Part shown: piece after piece, positions 24,488 through 33,175 of the stretch
Position numbering within the stretch: position 1 is the first letter of the stretch
How the letters are laid out: every line of letters starts with the position of its first letter
From: Oscillospiraceae bacterium
GTDB taxonomy: Bacteria > Bacillota > Clostridia > Oscillospirales > Acutalibacteraceae
Assembly (NCBI GenBank): GCA_015066085.1
Contig: SVPA01000004.1
Location: 1-64,000 of the forward strand
DNA length: 64,000 bases
Direction: 5' to 3'
The notes under the pieces: generated by a model
What the model saw: the letters and a program-made list of their open reading frames with translations, nothing else
Database searches by the model: none
Told to the model about the DNA's origin: nothing
Translations under genes and position numbers: made by a program

Positions 24488-24746
24488 TAACATCACCCGT
24501 TTTCTGCTGAATATTTTTCAGGGCTTTTGCAAGTTGGTCAGGACAGGAAGTCTGTTTGAAACCGCACTTTATTCCCTCAAGACGCTCAATTACGTCTTCA
24601 ACCCTCATTCCTTCAACAAGAGCAGAGATTCCCTTTAAGTTTCCGTTACAGCCGCCGACATAGGTAACATTTGATAGGATACCGTCGGTAACATCAAACT
24701 GTATCTTGACAGAGCAAGTCCCACTAGTTTTATATGAATAATTCAT
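24480..24746 (-). CDS. TSCPD domain protein (TIGR03905 type)
   Basis: This 88-residue protein belongs to a small family named for the motif TSCPDQLAKAL, seen at residues 66-76. Earlier blocks are YKTSGTCSVKIQFDV and VGGCNGNLKGISALVEGM. Similar segments occur at the C-terminus of some ribonucleotide reductases, where the domain may bind DNA or metal through cysteines (Cys11, Cys33, Cys61, Cys68). The role of the short form is unknown. It lies just downstream of rpoD and overlaps the unknown helical gene. Confidence 0.85.
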   Translation of the reverse strand: MNYSYKTSGTCSVKIQFDVTDGILSNVTYVGGCNGNLKGISALVEGMRVEDVIERLEGIKCGFKQTSCPDQLAKALKNIQQKTGDVNV

Positions 24747-24759
24747 CTATATTATTCCT

Positions 24760-25815
24760 TTACTTATATCTGAATTTATTGCTTCTTACGGGATGACGAA
24801 GTTTACGAAGTGCCTTAGCCTCAATCTGACGGATACGCTCACGGGTTACATTGAACTCGCTGCCAACCTCCTCAAGAGTATGGCATCTGCCGTCATAAAG
24901 TCCAAAACGAAGACGAATAACCGCCTCTTCTCTGGGGGTAAGAGTTTTTAAAACAGAGTCAATATCTTCATTAGTTATGGTCTTAAGTGCAGCCTCGTCC
25001 GGAGCAAGAGCGTCATCATCCTTAATAAAGTCCATAAGTCTTGAATCTTCCTCAGGTCCGATTGGAGTTTCCATTGAAACAGGCTCCTGAGCAACACGCA
25101 TAATTTCTCGGATACGCTCAACGGGAAGATTCATTTTTTCGGCAATAAGTTCCTCGGTTGGCTCAAATCCGTTTTCGTGAAGCAACTGGCTTTGAACCTT
25201 TTTAAGACGATTGATAGTTTCAACCATATGAACGGGAATACGAATTGTCCTTGCCTGGTCGGCTATCGCACGGGTAATTGCCTGACGAATCCACCAGGTA
25301 GCGTATGTCGAAAACTTGAAACCTTTAGTATAGTCAAACTTGTCAACCGCTTTAATAAGGCCGACATTACCCTCTTGAATAAGGTCAAGGAAATACATAC
25401 CGCGTCCGACATACTTCTTGGCAATACTAACAACAAGACGAAGGTTTGCCTCAGTTAGTCGTTGTTTCGCTTTCTCGTCGCCTTCGTTGATGAGAATTGC
25501 TAGTTGAATTTCTTCTTCAGAACTAAGAAGCGGAACACGGCCTATTTCTCGAAGATAAACTTTAACAGGGTCGTCCAGCGACATATTGTCAAAGTTTACA
25601 TCTTCATCTAGGTTTTCGACATTCATTTCCTCAAGTTTTAAATCATCTTCACTCGGTTCTTCGTCGAAATCCAGGTCGAGCATCTGTTCTTCTTCAAAGA
25701 GTTCTTCGGGAGCGGGTTCGAGGTCGTCAAAAGAAACCTCGTTTTCCTCAGCAGAATCTTTATACTCGAGTTCTGTGTTTTCGGTTAAAACAACCTTTTT
25801 GTTTTCCTTTTCCAT
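24760..25815 (-). CDS. rpoD: Primary sigma factor SigA/RpoD
   Basis: This is the housekeeping sigma factor. An acidic N-terminal extension (residues 1-75) leads to region 1.2 ([17 protein letters not shown]). Region 2 reads [17 protein letters not shown] and [13 protein letters not shown], and the region 4 helix-turn-helix is [20 protein letters not shown] followed by KALRKLRHP. At 351 residues it is of SigA size for Clostridia. Its recognition helix agrees with the many TTGACA/TATAAT promoters seen in the window. It follows dnaG by one base in the classic macromolecular-synthesis operon. Confidence 0.97.
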   Translation of the reverse strand: MEKENKKVVLTENTELEYKDSAEENEVSFDDLEPAPEELFEEEQMLDLDFDEEPSEDDLKLEEMNVENLDEDVNFDNMSLDDPVKVYLREIGRVPLLSSEEEIQLAILINEGDEKAKQRLTEANLRLVVSIAKKYVGRGMYFLDLIQEGNVGLIKAVDKFDYTKGFKFSTYATWWIRQAITRAIADQARTIRIPVHMVETINRLKKVQSQLLHENGFEPTEELIAEKMNLPVERIREIMRVAQEPVSMETPIGPEEDSRLMDFIKDDDALAPDEAALKTITNEDIDSVLKTLTPREEAVIRLRFGLYDGRCHTLEEVGSEFNVTRERIRQIEAKALRKLRHPVRSNKFRYK

Positions 25816-25816
25816 T

Positions 25817-27571
25817 TTAATTCCCCTTTTTATTATCTGCGATTCTTCGCATTTGACTTACCCAATCGTCTGTGTCATCAGTTTTAGCGATTAACGCTTT
25901 TTCATTTTTAAGAACGCTCACACAGTCTATTAAAACGGCTTTAGGGTTATCACCAACAAAACCGTTATTTAAAAGTTTGGATATTAAACCTTGTTCTTTT
26001 AGCGAGAAAGCATCCCCCAAATCAGACATTGAAAAGGTCTGATTTTCAGAAAGCCCCGTTATCACTGAAGAATAAATTCTTTTGTTAAGGTCGGTAACAA
26101 AATCGTCCTCGGTTATTAAATCTAAAAGCACCGAGTACATATCGGGATGCTTCATTAGAATTGAAATGATAAGTTCCTCGGCAGAAACCGCCCGTTCGTT
26201 ACCTCTTCTTTGAGGATTTACGTCTTCTCTGTCAAAACGCTGTTCAACAACCTTTTTGGTTTCCCGTTTTTTCTGCGCTACTGCCCTGCCTTTTTTAATT
26301 TGTGCAAGTTTTGCAGAAAGCGTTTCTTTAGAAATATCATAGTCTTTAGATAATTTTGAGAGATAATAATCGACCGAAATTGCATCACTATTAGAAGCGA
26401 GAATTTCAACAGCATTATTAAGATATTTGATTTTAGCCTCTTCGGAATCGGGGTCTATATTATCTGCCGCTTTAAGTAATTTATACTTTGTTTCAGGAAG
26501 AGCGTCAGCAAGAAGTTTTTCAAAATCGCTCGGTTTGTTGTTCCTTAAAAACTCATCCGGGTCTTTACCGACGGGAAGTTTTAAAACCTTAACCGAAATT
26601 CCTGTTGGTGCAAGAATTTTAAAAGCCTTTTCAACCGCTATCTTTCCTGCTTCATCCGAGTCAAAGCACAAAACCACTTCTTTTGTATATCGGCTAAGTA
26701 TCAAAGCCTGTTCAGAGGTAAAAGCGGTACCCAAGGGTGCGACAGTATTTTTAAAACCCGCTTGATGCAGAGAAACGGCATCAAAGTTTCCTTCGACAAG
26801 AATAATTTGTTCAGAGCAATGTGCCTTTGCAAAGTTCAGCGCAAACAGGTTTTGACCTTTATTATAAACAACCGTATCCTTCGTGTTTACATATTTTGCT
26901 ATTGTTTTATCTTCAGTATGCCGTCGTCCGCTGAAAGCAACAACATTTCCCCTTACATTTATAACCGGGAACATTGAACGGTCTCTGAAACGGTCAAAAT
27001 ATCCGCCATTTTTACCTTTAACGACAACATCCGCCTGAATCATATCATCAGCGGAAAAGCCTTTTGCTTTTAGATGTTTAAAAAGGCTGTCCCAGGTATC
27101 AAGCGCTACGCCTAGTCCAAAGGATTTAATAGTCTTAGGAGTAAGGCCTCTCGAAAGATAATAATCAAGCGCCCATTTTCCCTCGGGTTTTGAAAGGTTT
27201 GAATAATAAAACCTTGCGGTTTCACGGTTGATTTCATAGACCGAATTTCTAAGGCGGTGCATAGAATCATCAGCAGAATACTCGTTTACCGAAACTCCGC
27301 ATCGGTCGGCAAGAAGTTTAACCGCGTCAATATAGTCAAGATTTTCAATTAACTTTGTGAAGGTGAAAACATCCCCGCCCACTTTACAGCCAAAACAATA
27401 GAAAGAGCCGTTTTCGGGATAAACAGTAAAAGAGGGAGTTTTTTCCCCGTGAAAAGGACATAAACCTATAAGATTCTTTCCTCTTCTTTTTAGTGTGATA
27501 TAGGAGGAAATAACACCTTCCAAATCACTCTTATACTTAATTTCTTCAATTACAGACTGTGGTATTGCCAC
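25817..27571 (-). CDS. dnaG: DNA primase
   Basis: DnaG makes RNA primers at the replication fork. The N-terminal CHC2 zinc finger is [15 protein letters not shown] with [10 protein letters not shown]. The Toprim core includes [16 protein letters not shown] and [11 protein letters not shown]. The C-terminal part (about 440-584) is the DnaB-interaction region, [16 protein letters not shown]. Length 584 is normal. It sits between dgt and rpoD, one base before rpoD. Confidence 0.97.
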   Translation of the reverse strand: MAIPQSVIEEIKYKSDLEGVISSYITLKRRGKNLIGLCPFHGEKTPSFTVYPENGSFYCFGCKVGGDVFTFTKLIENLDYIDAVKLLADRCGVSVNEYSADDSMHRLRNSVYEINRETARFYYSNLSKPEGKWALDYYLSRGLTPKTIKSFGLGVALDTWDSLFKHLKAKGFSADDMIQADVVVKGKNGGYFDRFRDRSMFPVINVRGNVVAFSGRRHTEDKTIAKYVNTKDTVVYNKGQNLFALNFAKAHCSEQIILVEGNFDAVSLHQAGFKNTVAPLGTAFTSEQALILSRYTKEVVLCFDSDEAGKIAVEKAFKILAPTGISVKVLKLPVGKDPDEFLRNNKPSDFEKLLADALPETKYKLLKAADNIDPDSEEAKIKYLNNAVEILASNSDAISVDYYLSKLSKDYDISKETLSAKLAQIKKGRAVAQKKRETKKVVEQRFDREDVNPQRRGNERAVSAEELIISILMKHPDMYSVLLDLITEDDFVTDLNKRIYSSVITGLSENQTFSMSDLGDAFSLKEQGLISKLLNNGFVGDNPKAVLIDCVSVLKNEKALIAKTDDTDDWVSQMRRIADNKKGN

Positions 27572-27586
27572 CTAAATCACCTCGCT

Positions 27587-28585
27587 TTAAATTCCCCAAG
27601 ATTTAGGAATATAAATGTTTGAATAGGTTAAAATCGCATAATGGTCGGTCATTCCCGCAATATAATCGGCAACGGCACGTTCAACGCCTTCCTCGTTACA
27701 TATAACAGAAAACTCTTCAGGCATTTTGTGAGGGTTCTCTATAAAGTAATTAAACAGTCCCTCAATAATACCGTCAACCTTTGTTTCCTCCGACTTTGCC
27801 TTTGGATTTCTATAAACATTGTCAAAAAGGAAGGTGTGAAGAGAGTTAAACATTTCATCAGTTTCAGCGTCCATTTTAACAACATCATCAGTATTTTGGA
27901 CAACCGACTTTACCAAGGCAGTAATTCTATCCCCCGTTGTTGTTCCAAGGGCAAGTTTAATATTAAAAGGAATATCATCGTTGTGAATTATATCGCCACG
28001 AACCGCATCGTCAATATCGTGGTTAATATAAGCAATTCGGTCGGCGATACGCACAACCTGTCCCTCGAGCGTTTCGGGAAGTTGGCCCTTAGTATGGTTT
28101 CTAATTCCGTCAAGCACTTCATATGTAAGATTAAGACCTTTGAGATTTTTTTCAAGTCTTTCGCAAACTCGGGCACTTTGCTCAAAATGGGTAAAAGAAA
28201 ATGAAGTGAGTTTATCGAGGGCTCTCTCTCCCGCATGACCGAAAGGAGTATGGCCTAGGTCGTGTCCCATAGCAATAGCCTCGGTTAAATCTTCGTTAAG
28301 CCTTAAGGCTCTTGAAATTGTACGGGCAACCTGGGAAACCTCAAGTGTATGGGTCATTCTTGTTCGGTAATGGTCAGACTCGGGCGATAAAAACACCTGA
28401 GTTTTATGCTTAAGTCTTCTAAAGGCTTTAGAGTGAATGATTCTGTCACGGTCACGCTGAAAATCTGTTCTGAGTTCGTCCTGTTTTTCTTCGCGTTTTC
28501 TTCCCCGAGATTCAGAGGATAAAAAGGCTTTGTCGGACAAAATTTCTCTTTCAATTTTTTCGGTTATCTCTCTTATATTCGGCAC
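27587..28585 (-). CDS. dgt: Deoxyguanosinetriphosphate triphosphohydrolase-like protein
   Basis: The enzyme removes tripolyphosphate from dNTPs through an HD metal site. SKAFRRLKHKTQVFLS, TRMTHTLEVSQVARTI and MGHDLGHTPFGHAGE carry the His and Asp ligands. The later helix ADRIAYINHDIDDAVRG completes the HD domain. The 332-residue length fits the shorter Firmicutes form of the family. Start GTG 28585 follows AAGGGGTGATTTT. It is the first gene of dgt-dnaG-rpoD. The nucleotide preference cannot be read from sequence. Confidence 0.93.
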   Translation of the reverse strand: MPNIREITEKIEREILSDKAFLSSESRGRKREEKQDELRTDFQRDRDRIIHSKAFRRLKHKTQVFLSPESDHYRTRMTHTLEVSQVARTISRALRLNEDLTEAIAMGHDLGHTPFGHAGERALDKLTSFSFTHFEQSARVCERLEKNLKGLNLTYEVLDGIRNHTKGQLPETLEGQVVRIADRIAYINHDIDDAVRGDIIHNDDIPFNIKLALGTTTGDRITALVKSVVQNTDDVVKMDAETDEMFNSLHTFLFDNVYRNPKAKSEETKVDGIIEGLFNYFIENPHKMPEEFSVICNEEGVERAVADYIAGMTDHYAILTYSNIYIPKSWGI

Positions 28586-28643
28586 AAAATCACCCCTTTA
28601 CTTATAATATAGACAAAAAAAGTAAAATAACCTTTATTTTTTA

Positions 28644-29270
28644 TCAAATTTTTTGTTTTGTATAATTTTCGCCTGTTTTTTCTGCTTTTATAGAGGAAGA
28701 AAAGGTGTTTGTAAGCGAATCAATAAAACTTTTCTCGCAAGAAACAGGTATTGAAAAATCAATAACAACATTGTCTTCAAACCTTGTGTTATAAGCCGTT
28801 CCGTTGAAATCTTTAATAAGACCTTCAAGAGCAGAATATTTTGTGTATTCGCAAGAAACAGAATAAGTAAAACCGGGAACCATTATATACTTCTCGGCTT
28901 TCTCAAGGGTGTCTTTAGCAGATTTTGTATATGCCCTTACAAGTCCTCCCGTGCCGAGCAAAATTCCGCCAAAATAACGGGTTACAACAAGGGTGATATC
29001 CTTAAGTTCATAACTGTTAATAATATCAAGAATTGGTTTGCCGGCAGTACCGTGCGGTTCTCCGTCATCGGAATAACGCATACGGTTGTCATTATTTAGA
29101 ACATAGGCATATACATTATGTCTTGCATCACTATGTATTGAACGTATTTTTTCAATAAAAGCAACCGCTTCCTCATCAGTTTGAGTATGGGAAACATAAC
29201 CGATAAAACGGGAATGTTTTTCGGTAAACTCGGTTGTTACATCATCAATTATAGTTTTATAGGTGTCCAA
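28644..29270 (-). CDS. yigZ: YigZ/IMPACT family protein
   Basis: The 208-residue protein has the UPF0029 N-terminal domain: FTEKHSRFIGYVSHTQ, SDARHNVYAYVL, RYSDDGEPHGTAGKPIL and TRYFGGILLGTGGLVRAYTKS. A smaller C-terminal ferredoxin-like domain (about 140-205) follows. Family members bind nucleic acid or ribosomes and relate to eukaryotic IMPACT, but their bacterial function is not settled. It lies between rpmE and dgt. The TATTTT-rich 58-bp gap to dgt shows no strong promoter. Confidence 0.9.
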   Translation of the reverse strand: MDTYKTIIDDVTTEFTEKHSRFIGYVSHTQTDEEAVAFIEKIRSIHSDARHNVYAYVLNNDNRMRYSDDGEPHGTAGKPILDIINSYELKDITLVVTRYFGGILLGTGGLVRAYTKSAKDTLEKAEKYIMVPGFTYSVSCEYTKYSALEGLIKDFNGTAYNTRFEDNVVIDFSIPVSCEKSFIDSLTNTFSSSIKAEKTGENYTKQKI

Positions 29271-29303
29271 AAGTTATCCCACCCAACATAAAATATAGAA
29301 AAA

Positions 29304-29327
29304 CCGCAACCACATTTGTGGTTGCGG
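29304..29327 (-). terminator. rpmE terminator
   Basis: CCGCAACCACA (29304-29314) pairs with 29317-29327. The minus strand then reads TTTTTCTATATTTT. Confidence 0.9.
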
Positions 29328-29349
29328 CAGAAAATTGTTTATTTGCTGA

Positions 29350-29547
29350 TTAAAGACCGAAGCGTTTATTAAATCTGTCTACGCGTCCGCCGGTGTCAAC
29401 AAGTTTCTGCTTTCCGGTGAAGAACGGATGACACTTTGAGCAAATATCCAAGCGGATGTCCTTCTTAGTGGAGCAGGTCTCGAACTCTGCGCCGCAAGCA
29501 CATCTAATAACTGTCTTTTCGTAATTCGGGTGAATGCCCTGTTTCAT
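29350..29547 (-). CDS. rpmE: 50S ribosomal protein L31 (zinc type)
   Basis: The 65-residue L31 begins [19 protein letters not shown] and ends in [13 protein letters not shown]. Cysteines at CACG and CSKCHPF form the zinc site, so this is the Cys-containing (C+) form rather than the zinc-independent paralogue. It is a single-gene unit with its own promoter and terminator. RBS GAAAGGAGTG precedes ATG 29547. Confidence 0.97.
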   Translation of the reverse strand: MKQGIHPNYEKTVIRCACGAEFETCSTKKDIRLDICSKCHPFFTGKQKLVDTGGRVDRFNKRFGL

Positions 29548-29583
29548 GCATTTTCACTCCTTTCTAAACTCGATAACATTGGT

Positions 29584-29612
29584 ATGATACCACAAGAAAG
29601 AAATAAATGCAA
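29584..29612 (-). promoter_or_regulatory. rpmE promoter
   Basis: Minus-strand TTGCAT (29612-29607) and TATCAT (29589-29584) are 17 bp apart. Confidence 0.7.
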
Positions 29613-29621
29613 GTATTATTT

Positions 29622-30224
29622 TTAAAAATCTAAATATTTTTTTATATTCTCGAAAATTTCGACCGTTTTAAATTTAACAGTATAGTTTTTTGAGTTGTAT
29701 GCCTTGTCAGCAGTTTCCTTTGAAAGAGTATCCTCAAGGCTTCCCGAACAGGCACCTACGCAAACCTGAGGGAAAATTACACACCACCAATTTTTACCCT
29801 TTCCTTCCCCAAGAGTGAAAACCGCTGTCTTATATTTCCCGGCCGGAAGCGTAAAGTCTTCATACTCTCTTGTGTCAAAGAATTCTTCTTTAAAGCATAC
29901 CGCTACAGAATAATCAAACCCGAGTTCATAAACTGTATTCTGGGCTGTTTCTCTTAAAGCGTCAAGATTTTTATCGGTAACGGCAAGGGCATCTTCATAA
30001 GTATTGACTTCGCCAAACATACTCTTTGATTTTTCTAAAACCGCATCACGAACCTTAAATTTTAGTTCCTGGTCAATTTGCGAATCGGAGTTTGCAAGAA
30101 TTCTTATACGGATAATGTTGTCATACATTTCATTACAAGAAGAACTAAAACCCAACATTGAAAATAGTGTAACAGAAACAAGTGCGCTAACAAGTGCAAG
30201 ATTAAATAATCGAATTTTAAACAA
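29622..30224 (-). CDS. spoIIR: Stage II sporulation protein R
   Basis: SpoIIR is secreted by the forespore and triggers SpoIIGA to process pro-sigma-E in the mother cell. The N-terminal signal/anchor (residues 8-28) is followed by the family block IRIRILANSDSQIDQELKFKVRDAVLE. GEGKGKNWWCVIFPQVC lies near residues 137-153. The 200-residue length is normal. The start is TTG 30224; its RBS AAAGGA lies within a hairpin overlapping the start. The gene should be under sigma-F, but no clear box was found. It lies between ispE and rpmE. Confidence 0.92.
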   Translation of the reverse strand: MFKIRLFNLALVSALVSVTLFSMLGFSSSCNEMYDNIIRIRILANSDSQIDQELKFKVRDAVLEKSKSMFGEVNTYEDALAVTDKNLDALRETAQNTVYELGFDYSVAVCFKEEFFDTREYEDFTLPAGKYKTAVFTLGEGKGKNWWCVIFPQVCVGACSGSLEDTLSKETADKAYNSKNYTVKFKTVEIFENIKKYLDF

Positions 30225-30258
30225 ATTAGGTCATCCTTTCGACTAAGATGACCTAATT
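30224..30258 (-). terminator. Hairpin between ispE and spoIIR, overlapping the spoIIR start
   Basis: AATTAGGTCATC (30224-30235) pairs exactly with 30247-30258. The minus strand continues TGTTTAAAATT, a weak T-run. The spoIIR RBS straddles the loop and 3' arm, so the hairpin may also limit translation. Confidence 0.7.
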
Positions 30259-30278
30259 ATTGACATGCTATTAAATTT

Positions 30279-31127
30279 TTATACAATTTCTACTCCGGTA
30301 TCAACCGTTTCGGTAAAGAAAGCATTATATCCTTGAGCAGTTAACGAATCAGCGCATTTTTTTGCATCAGATTCGTTTTCAAAAATAGCGCCGACGGTAG
30401 GACCCGAACCGCTTAAAAAAACGGTTTTAGGCGAAAAAGATTTAAAAGGTTCACACATTTCTTCAAAATTCCAACAATAGCAAAAGGAATTAAAGATATT
30501 CGCGCACACACCGTCAACATTTCCGATTCTAAGCGAATTTATAAGTTCGGTTATACTTCCCTTTGGTTTAATATCCGCCGAGTCGACTACCGAATACATA
30601 TGTCCCGTCGACTGTTTATTGCCTTCTTTTAAAAGGACCATATATATTTTTGCCGACTCAACCGAGGTTAAAACTTCGCCAATCCCCTGGGCACGGGCCG
30701 CTCCGCCTAAAAGGAAGAAGGGCACATCTGCACCAAGTGATTTAGCAAGTGGCAAAAGGTCGCAAATAGGATAATTTTTACCTGTCGCACTATTTAATAA
30801 GAGTAAAACAGCCGCTGCATCGGCACTACCTCCGCCCATTCCTGCAGCGACGGGAATTCGCTTGACTATGCGAATTTTTGCACCACAGTTTAACCCGGCA
30901 AATTCAAAAAAGACTTTACAGGCTTTAGCGGCAATATTATCCTCGCCCGAAAGCGTATTATTGTCGCACTCAACCGTTATATCGCTATCGGTGAGTTCAA
31001 GAATCACATCATCATAAACACCGACCGAATGCATTAAGGTATCAATTTCGTGATAACCGTCGGGACGCTTTCCGATAACATTTAAGAAAAGGTTAATTTT
31101 CGCATAAGCCTTTGCACAAAAAGCCAT
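30279..31127 (-). CDS. ispE: 4-diphosphocytidyl-2-C-methyl-D-erythritol kinase
   Basis: IspE phosphorylates CDP-methylerythritol in the MEP route to isoprenoids. It is a GHMP kinase: AKINLFLNVIGKRPDGYHEID opens the protein in pieces under that motif, the ATP loop is PVAAGMGGGSADAAAVL, and SGSGPTVGAIF is the third motif. The 282-residue length is normal. ATG 31127 overlaps the aminotransferase stop by one base. The last MEP enzyme, IspH, is also in this window, fused to S1. Confidence 0.95.
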   Translation of the reverse strand: MAFCAKAYAKINLFLNVIGKRPDGYHEIDTLMHSVGVYDDVILELTDSDITVECDNNTLSGEDNIAAKACKVFFEFAGLNCGAKIRIVKRIPVAAGMGGGSADAAAVLLLLNSATGKNYPICDLLPLAKSLGADVPFFLLGGAARAQGIGEVLTSVESAKIYMVLLKEGNKQSTGHMYSVVDSADIKPKGSITELINSLRIGNVDGVCANIFNSFCYCWNFEEMCEPFKSFSPKTVFLSGSGPTVGAIFENESDAKKCADSLTAQGYNAFFTETVDTGVEIV

Positions 31128-32299
31128 TACTTAATCTCCTTAAGAAATTCCTCGATTCGCTCAATAGCCGTCCGTATATGCTCAACCGAGTAACAATAAG
31201 AAGCACGGACAAAGCCTTCTCCGCCCCGTCCAAAAGCAGTTCCCGGAACAATAGCAACCTTTTTAGAATAAAGAAGTTTCTCACAGAATTCTTCGCTTGA
31301 CATTCCTGTTGAAGCAATTGACGGAAAAGCGTAGAATGCACCGAGAGGCTCACGACAAGTAAGACCTATTCGGTTGAAGCCGTCGACGATAATTCTTCGG
31401 CGCATATCATACTCGGCAGCCATTCTCTCAATATCTGCGTCGCCATTCTTTAACGCCTCAATAGCGGCATACTGCGAGGTTGTAGGAGCGCACATAATTG
31501 CATACTGATGAATTTTCGTAATCTGATTAAGAATAGGAGCAGGACCGCAAGCATAACCCATACGCCAACCTGTCATTGAATAGGCCTTAGAAAAACCGTT
31601 AACAACAACCGTTCTCTCCCGCATACCCTCAACAGAGGCAAAACAGGTGTGTTTTTCTCCGCCAAAGGTAAGTTCAGAGTAAATTTCATCTGAAATAACA
31701 ATTATATTTGTATCTTTAAGGACCTCTGCGATTGCCTCAAGGTCTTTTTTTCGCATAACCGCGCCCGTTGGATTACAGGGATAAGGAAGAATTAAAGCCT
31801 TTGTTTTAGGGGTAATAGCGGCCTTTAACTCTTCGGGAGTAATTCTGAATTCATTTTCAACCTTTGTTTCAATTATAACAGGTACTCCACCGGCAAGAAG
31901 AGTAATTGGCTCATAGCAAACATAAGACGGTTGAGGAATAATAACCTCGTCACCGGGACTAACAAGAGCACGAATTGCTCCGTCTATTGCCTCGCTTCCT
32001 CCAACTGTTACAAGAATTTCGGTTTCGGGAGAATACGACACCCCGTACTTTCGGTCAAGAAGGTTGGAAATTTCCTGTCGCATTTTAATGAGCCCGTGAT
32101 TAGAGGTGTATCTTGTTTTACCCTTTTCAAGCGAACGAATTCCTTCGCTTCTTATATGCCAAGGTGTTGGAAAGTCGGGCTCACCGACACCAAGGGAAAT
32201 TACATCGTCCATTTCTTCAGCGATATCAAAGAATTTACGAATTCCCGAGGGTTTAATTTCCTTAACCTTTTGGCTGAGAATTTTTTCGTAGTTTATCAC
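31127..32299 (-). CDS. PLP-dependent aminotransferase (class I/II)
   Basis: This fold type I aminotransferase of 390 residues has VTVGGSEAIDGAIRAL, the substrate block PYPCNPTGAVM, and VISDEIYSELTFGG. Its PLP lysine motif is VVNGFSKAYSMTGWRMGY. A conserved arginine lies in FVRASYCYS near the end. It resembles the PatA/AspC group acting on aromatic, branched or aspartate-type acids; the substrate is not decided by sequence. GTG 32299 overlaps the Lrp-type regulator gene by 4 bases, so that regulator may sense a related amino acid. Confidence 0.88.
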   Translation of the reverse strand: MINYEKILSQKVKEIKPSGIRKFFDIAEEMDDVISLGVGEPDFPTPWHIRSEGIRSLEKGKTRYTSNHGLIKMRQEISNLLDRKYGVSYSPETEILVTVGGSEAIDGAIRALVSPGDEVIIPQPSYVCYEPITLLAGGVPVIIETKVENEFRITPEELKAAITPKTKALILPYPCNPTGAVMRKKDLEAIAEVLKDTNIIVISDEIYSELTFGGEKHTCFASVEGMRERTVVVNGFSKAYSMTGWRMGYACGPAPILNQITKIHQYAIMCAPTTSQYAAIEALKNGDADIERMAAEYDMRRRIIVDGFNRIGLTCREPLGAFYAFPSIASTGMSSEEFCEKLLYSKKVAIVPGTAFGRGGEGFVRASYCYSVEHIRTAIERIEEFLKEIK

Positions 32300-32775
32300 A
32301 GCAGGAAGTTCCCCCTGTCATCCTCATTATTTACAAGAATTACATCCTGTTCTTTATAACGACGGAGAATAAAGTGGGTTGCCGTAGAAACAACGGCATC
32401 AATGGTCGAAAGTTCTTTGGCAACAAACATTGCAACCTGTTGGAAGGTTTTTGCGCGAACCATTACACAAAGGTCATATCCGCCCGACATTAAATAGACA
32501 GACTCAACCTCATCATACATCATAACACGCTTAGCAATCTCCTCAAAGCCGTAGTCAGCCTGGGGGGAAACTTTGAGTTCAATAAGCGCAGAAACAGCAG
32601 CAGAGTCAAGTTTTTCCCAGTCAATAACGGTTTTATAACCGCAAATAAGACCCGCCTTTTCCATTTCTTTAATCTCTTTTTTAACTAAAGCCTCATCAGA
32701 GCCGAGCATTGAGGCAAGTTGTTCAACACTATATCTTGCATTTTGTTCAAGAAGTTTTAAAAGTTTAATATTCAT
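32296..32775 (-). CDS. Lrp/AsnC-family transcriptional regulator
   Basis: An N-terminal winged helix (MNIKLLKLLEQNARYSVEQL and SDEALVKKEIKEMEKAGLI) is followed by a RAM/ACT-like ligand domain (ALIELKVSPQADYGFEEIA, SVYLMSGGYDLCVMVRA). The 159-residue size is typical. I choose ATG 32775, since GGAGG lies 9 nt before it; a TTG three codons earlier overlaps the spacer. It is coupled to an aminotransferase and divergent from an ACT protein gene. Regulation of both by an amino acid is plausible (inference). Confidence 0.88.
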   Translation of the reverse strand: MNIKLLKLLEQNARYSVEQLASMLGSDEALVKKEIKEMEKAGLICGYKTVIDWEKLDSAAVSALIELKVSPQADYGFEEIAKRVMMYDEVESVYLMSGGYDLCVMVRAKTFQQVAMFVAKELSTIDAVVSTATHFILRRYKEQDVILVNNEDDRGNFLL

Positions 32776-32798
32776 AACATTCAACCTCCATTTGTATT

Positions 32799-32827
32799 AT
32801 CATACCATTTTTTAGTTCAATATACAA
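32799..32827 (-). promoter_or_regulatory. Promoter of the Lrp–aminotransferase–ispE unit
   Basis: Minus-strand TTGTAT (32827-32822) and TATGAT (32804-32799) are 17 bp apart, within the 121-bp divergent gap. Confidence 0.65.
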
Positions 32828-32896
32828 GATTTTATTTACTTTTGTTTTTATCTGTGTTAATATTAGTCTGTTAAAATATTGACAAGGAGTGTTTTT

Positions 32897-33166
32897 ATGC
32901 GCGCAGTAATTACTGTAGTTGGAAAAGACTCGGTTGGAATTCTTGCAAAAGTTTCCGCAAAATGCGCAGAGTCTAATGTAAACATCAATGAAGTTACACA
33001 ATCCGTTCTTGAAGATATGTTCTGTATGATTATGCTTTCAGATATTTCTAATATGAACAAACCGTTTGGCGAATTTTCCGACGATATGCAAAAACTCGGT
33101 GAAGAAATGGGAATGTCTGTACATGTTATGCACGAAACCATTTTTAACTCAATGCACAGAATCTAA
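32897..33166 (+). CDS. ACT domain protein (UPF0237)
   Basis: The 89-residue protein is a single ACT domain: MRAVITVVGKDSVGILAKVS, then NVNINEVTQSVLEDMFCMIML. I start at ATG 32897, since ACAAGGAG precedes it; the longer frame would put that RBS inside the gene. ACT domains usually bind small molecules such as amino acids. It is 9 bp upstream of a UPF0210 gene, a pair found together in many bacteria and archaea. The function of the pair is not established. Confidence 0.9.
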   Translation: MRAVITVVGKDSVGILAKVSAKCAESNVNINEVTQSVLEDMFCMIMLSDISNMNKPFGEFSDDMQKLGEEMGMSVHVMHETIFNSMHRI

Positions 33167-33175
33167 GGTGAAAAA

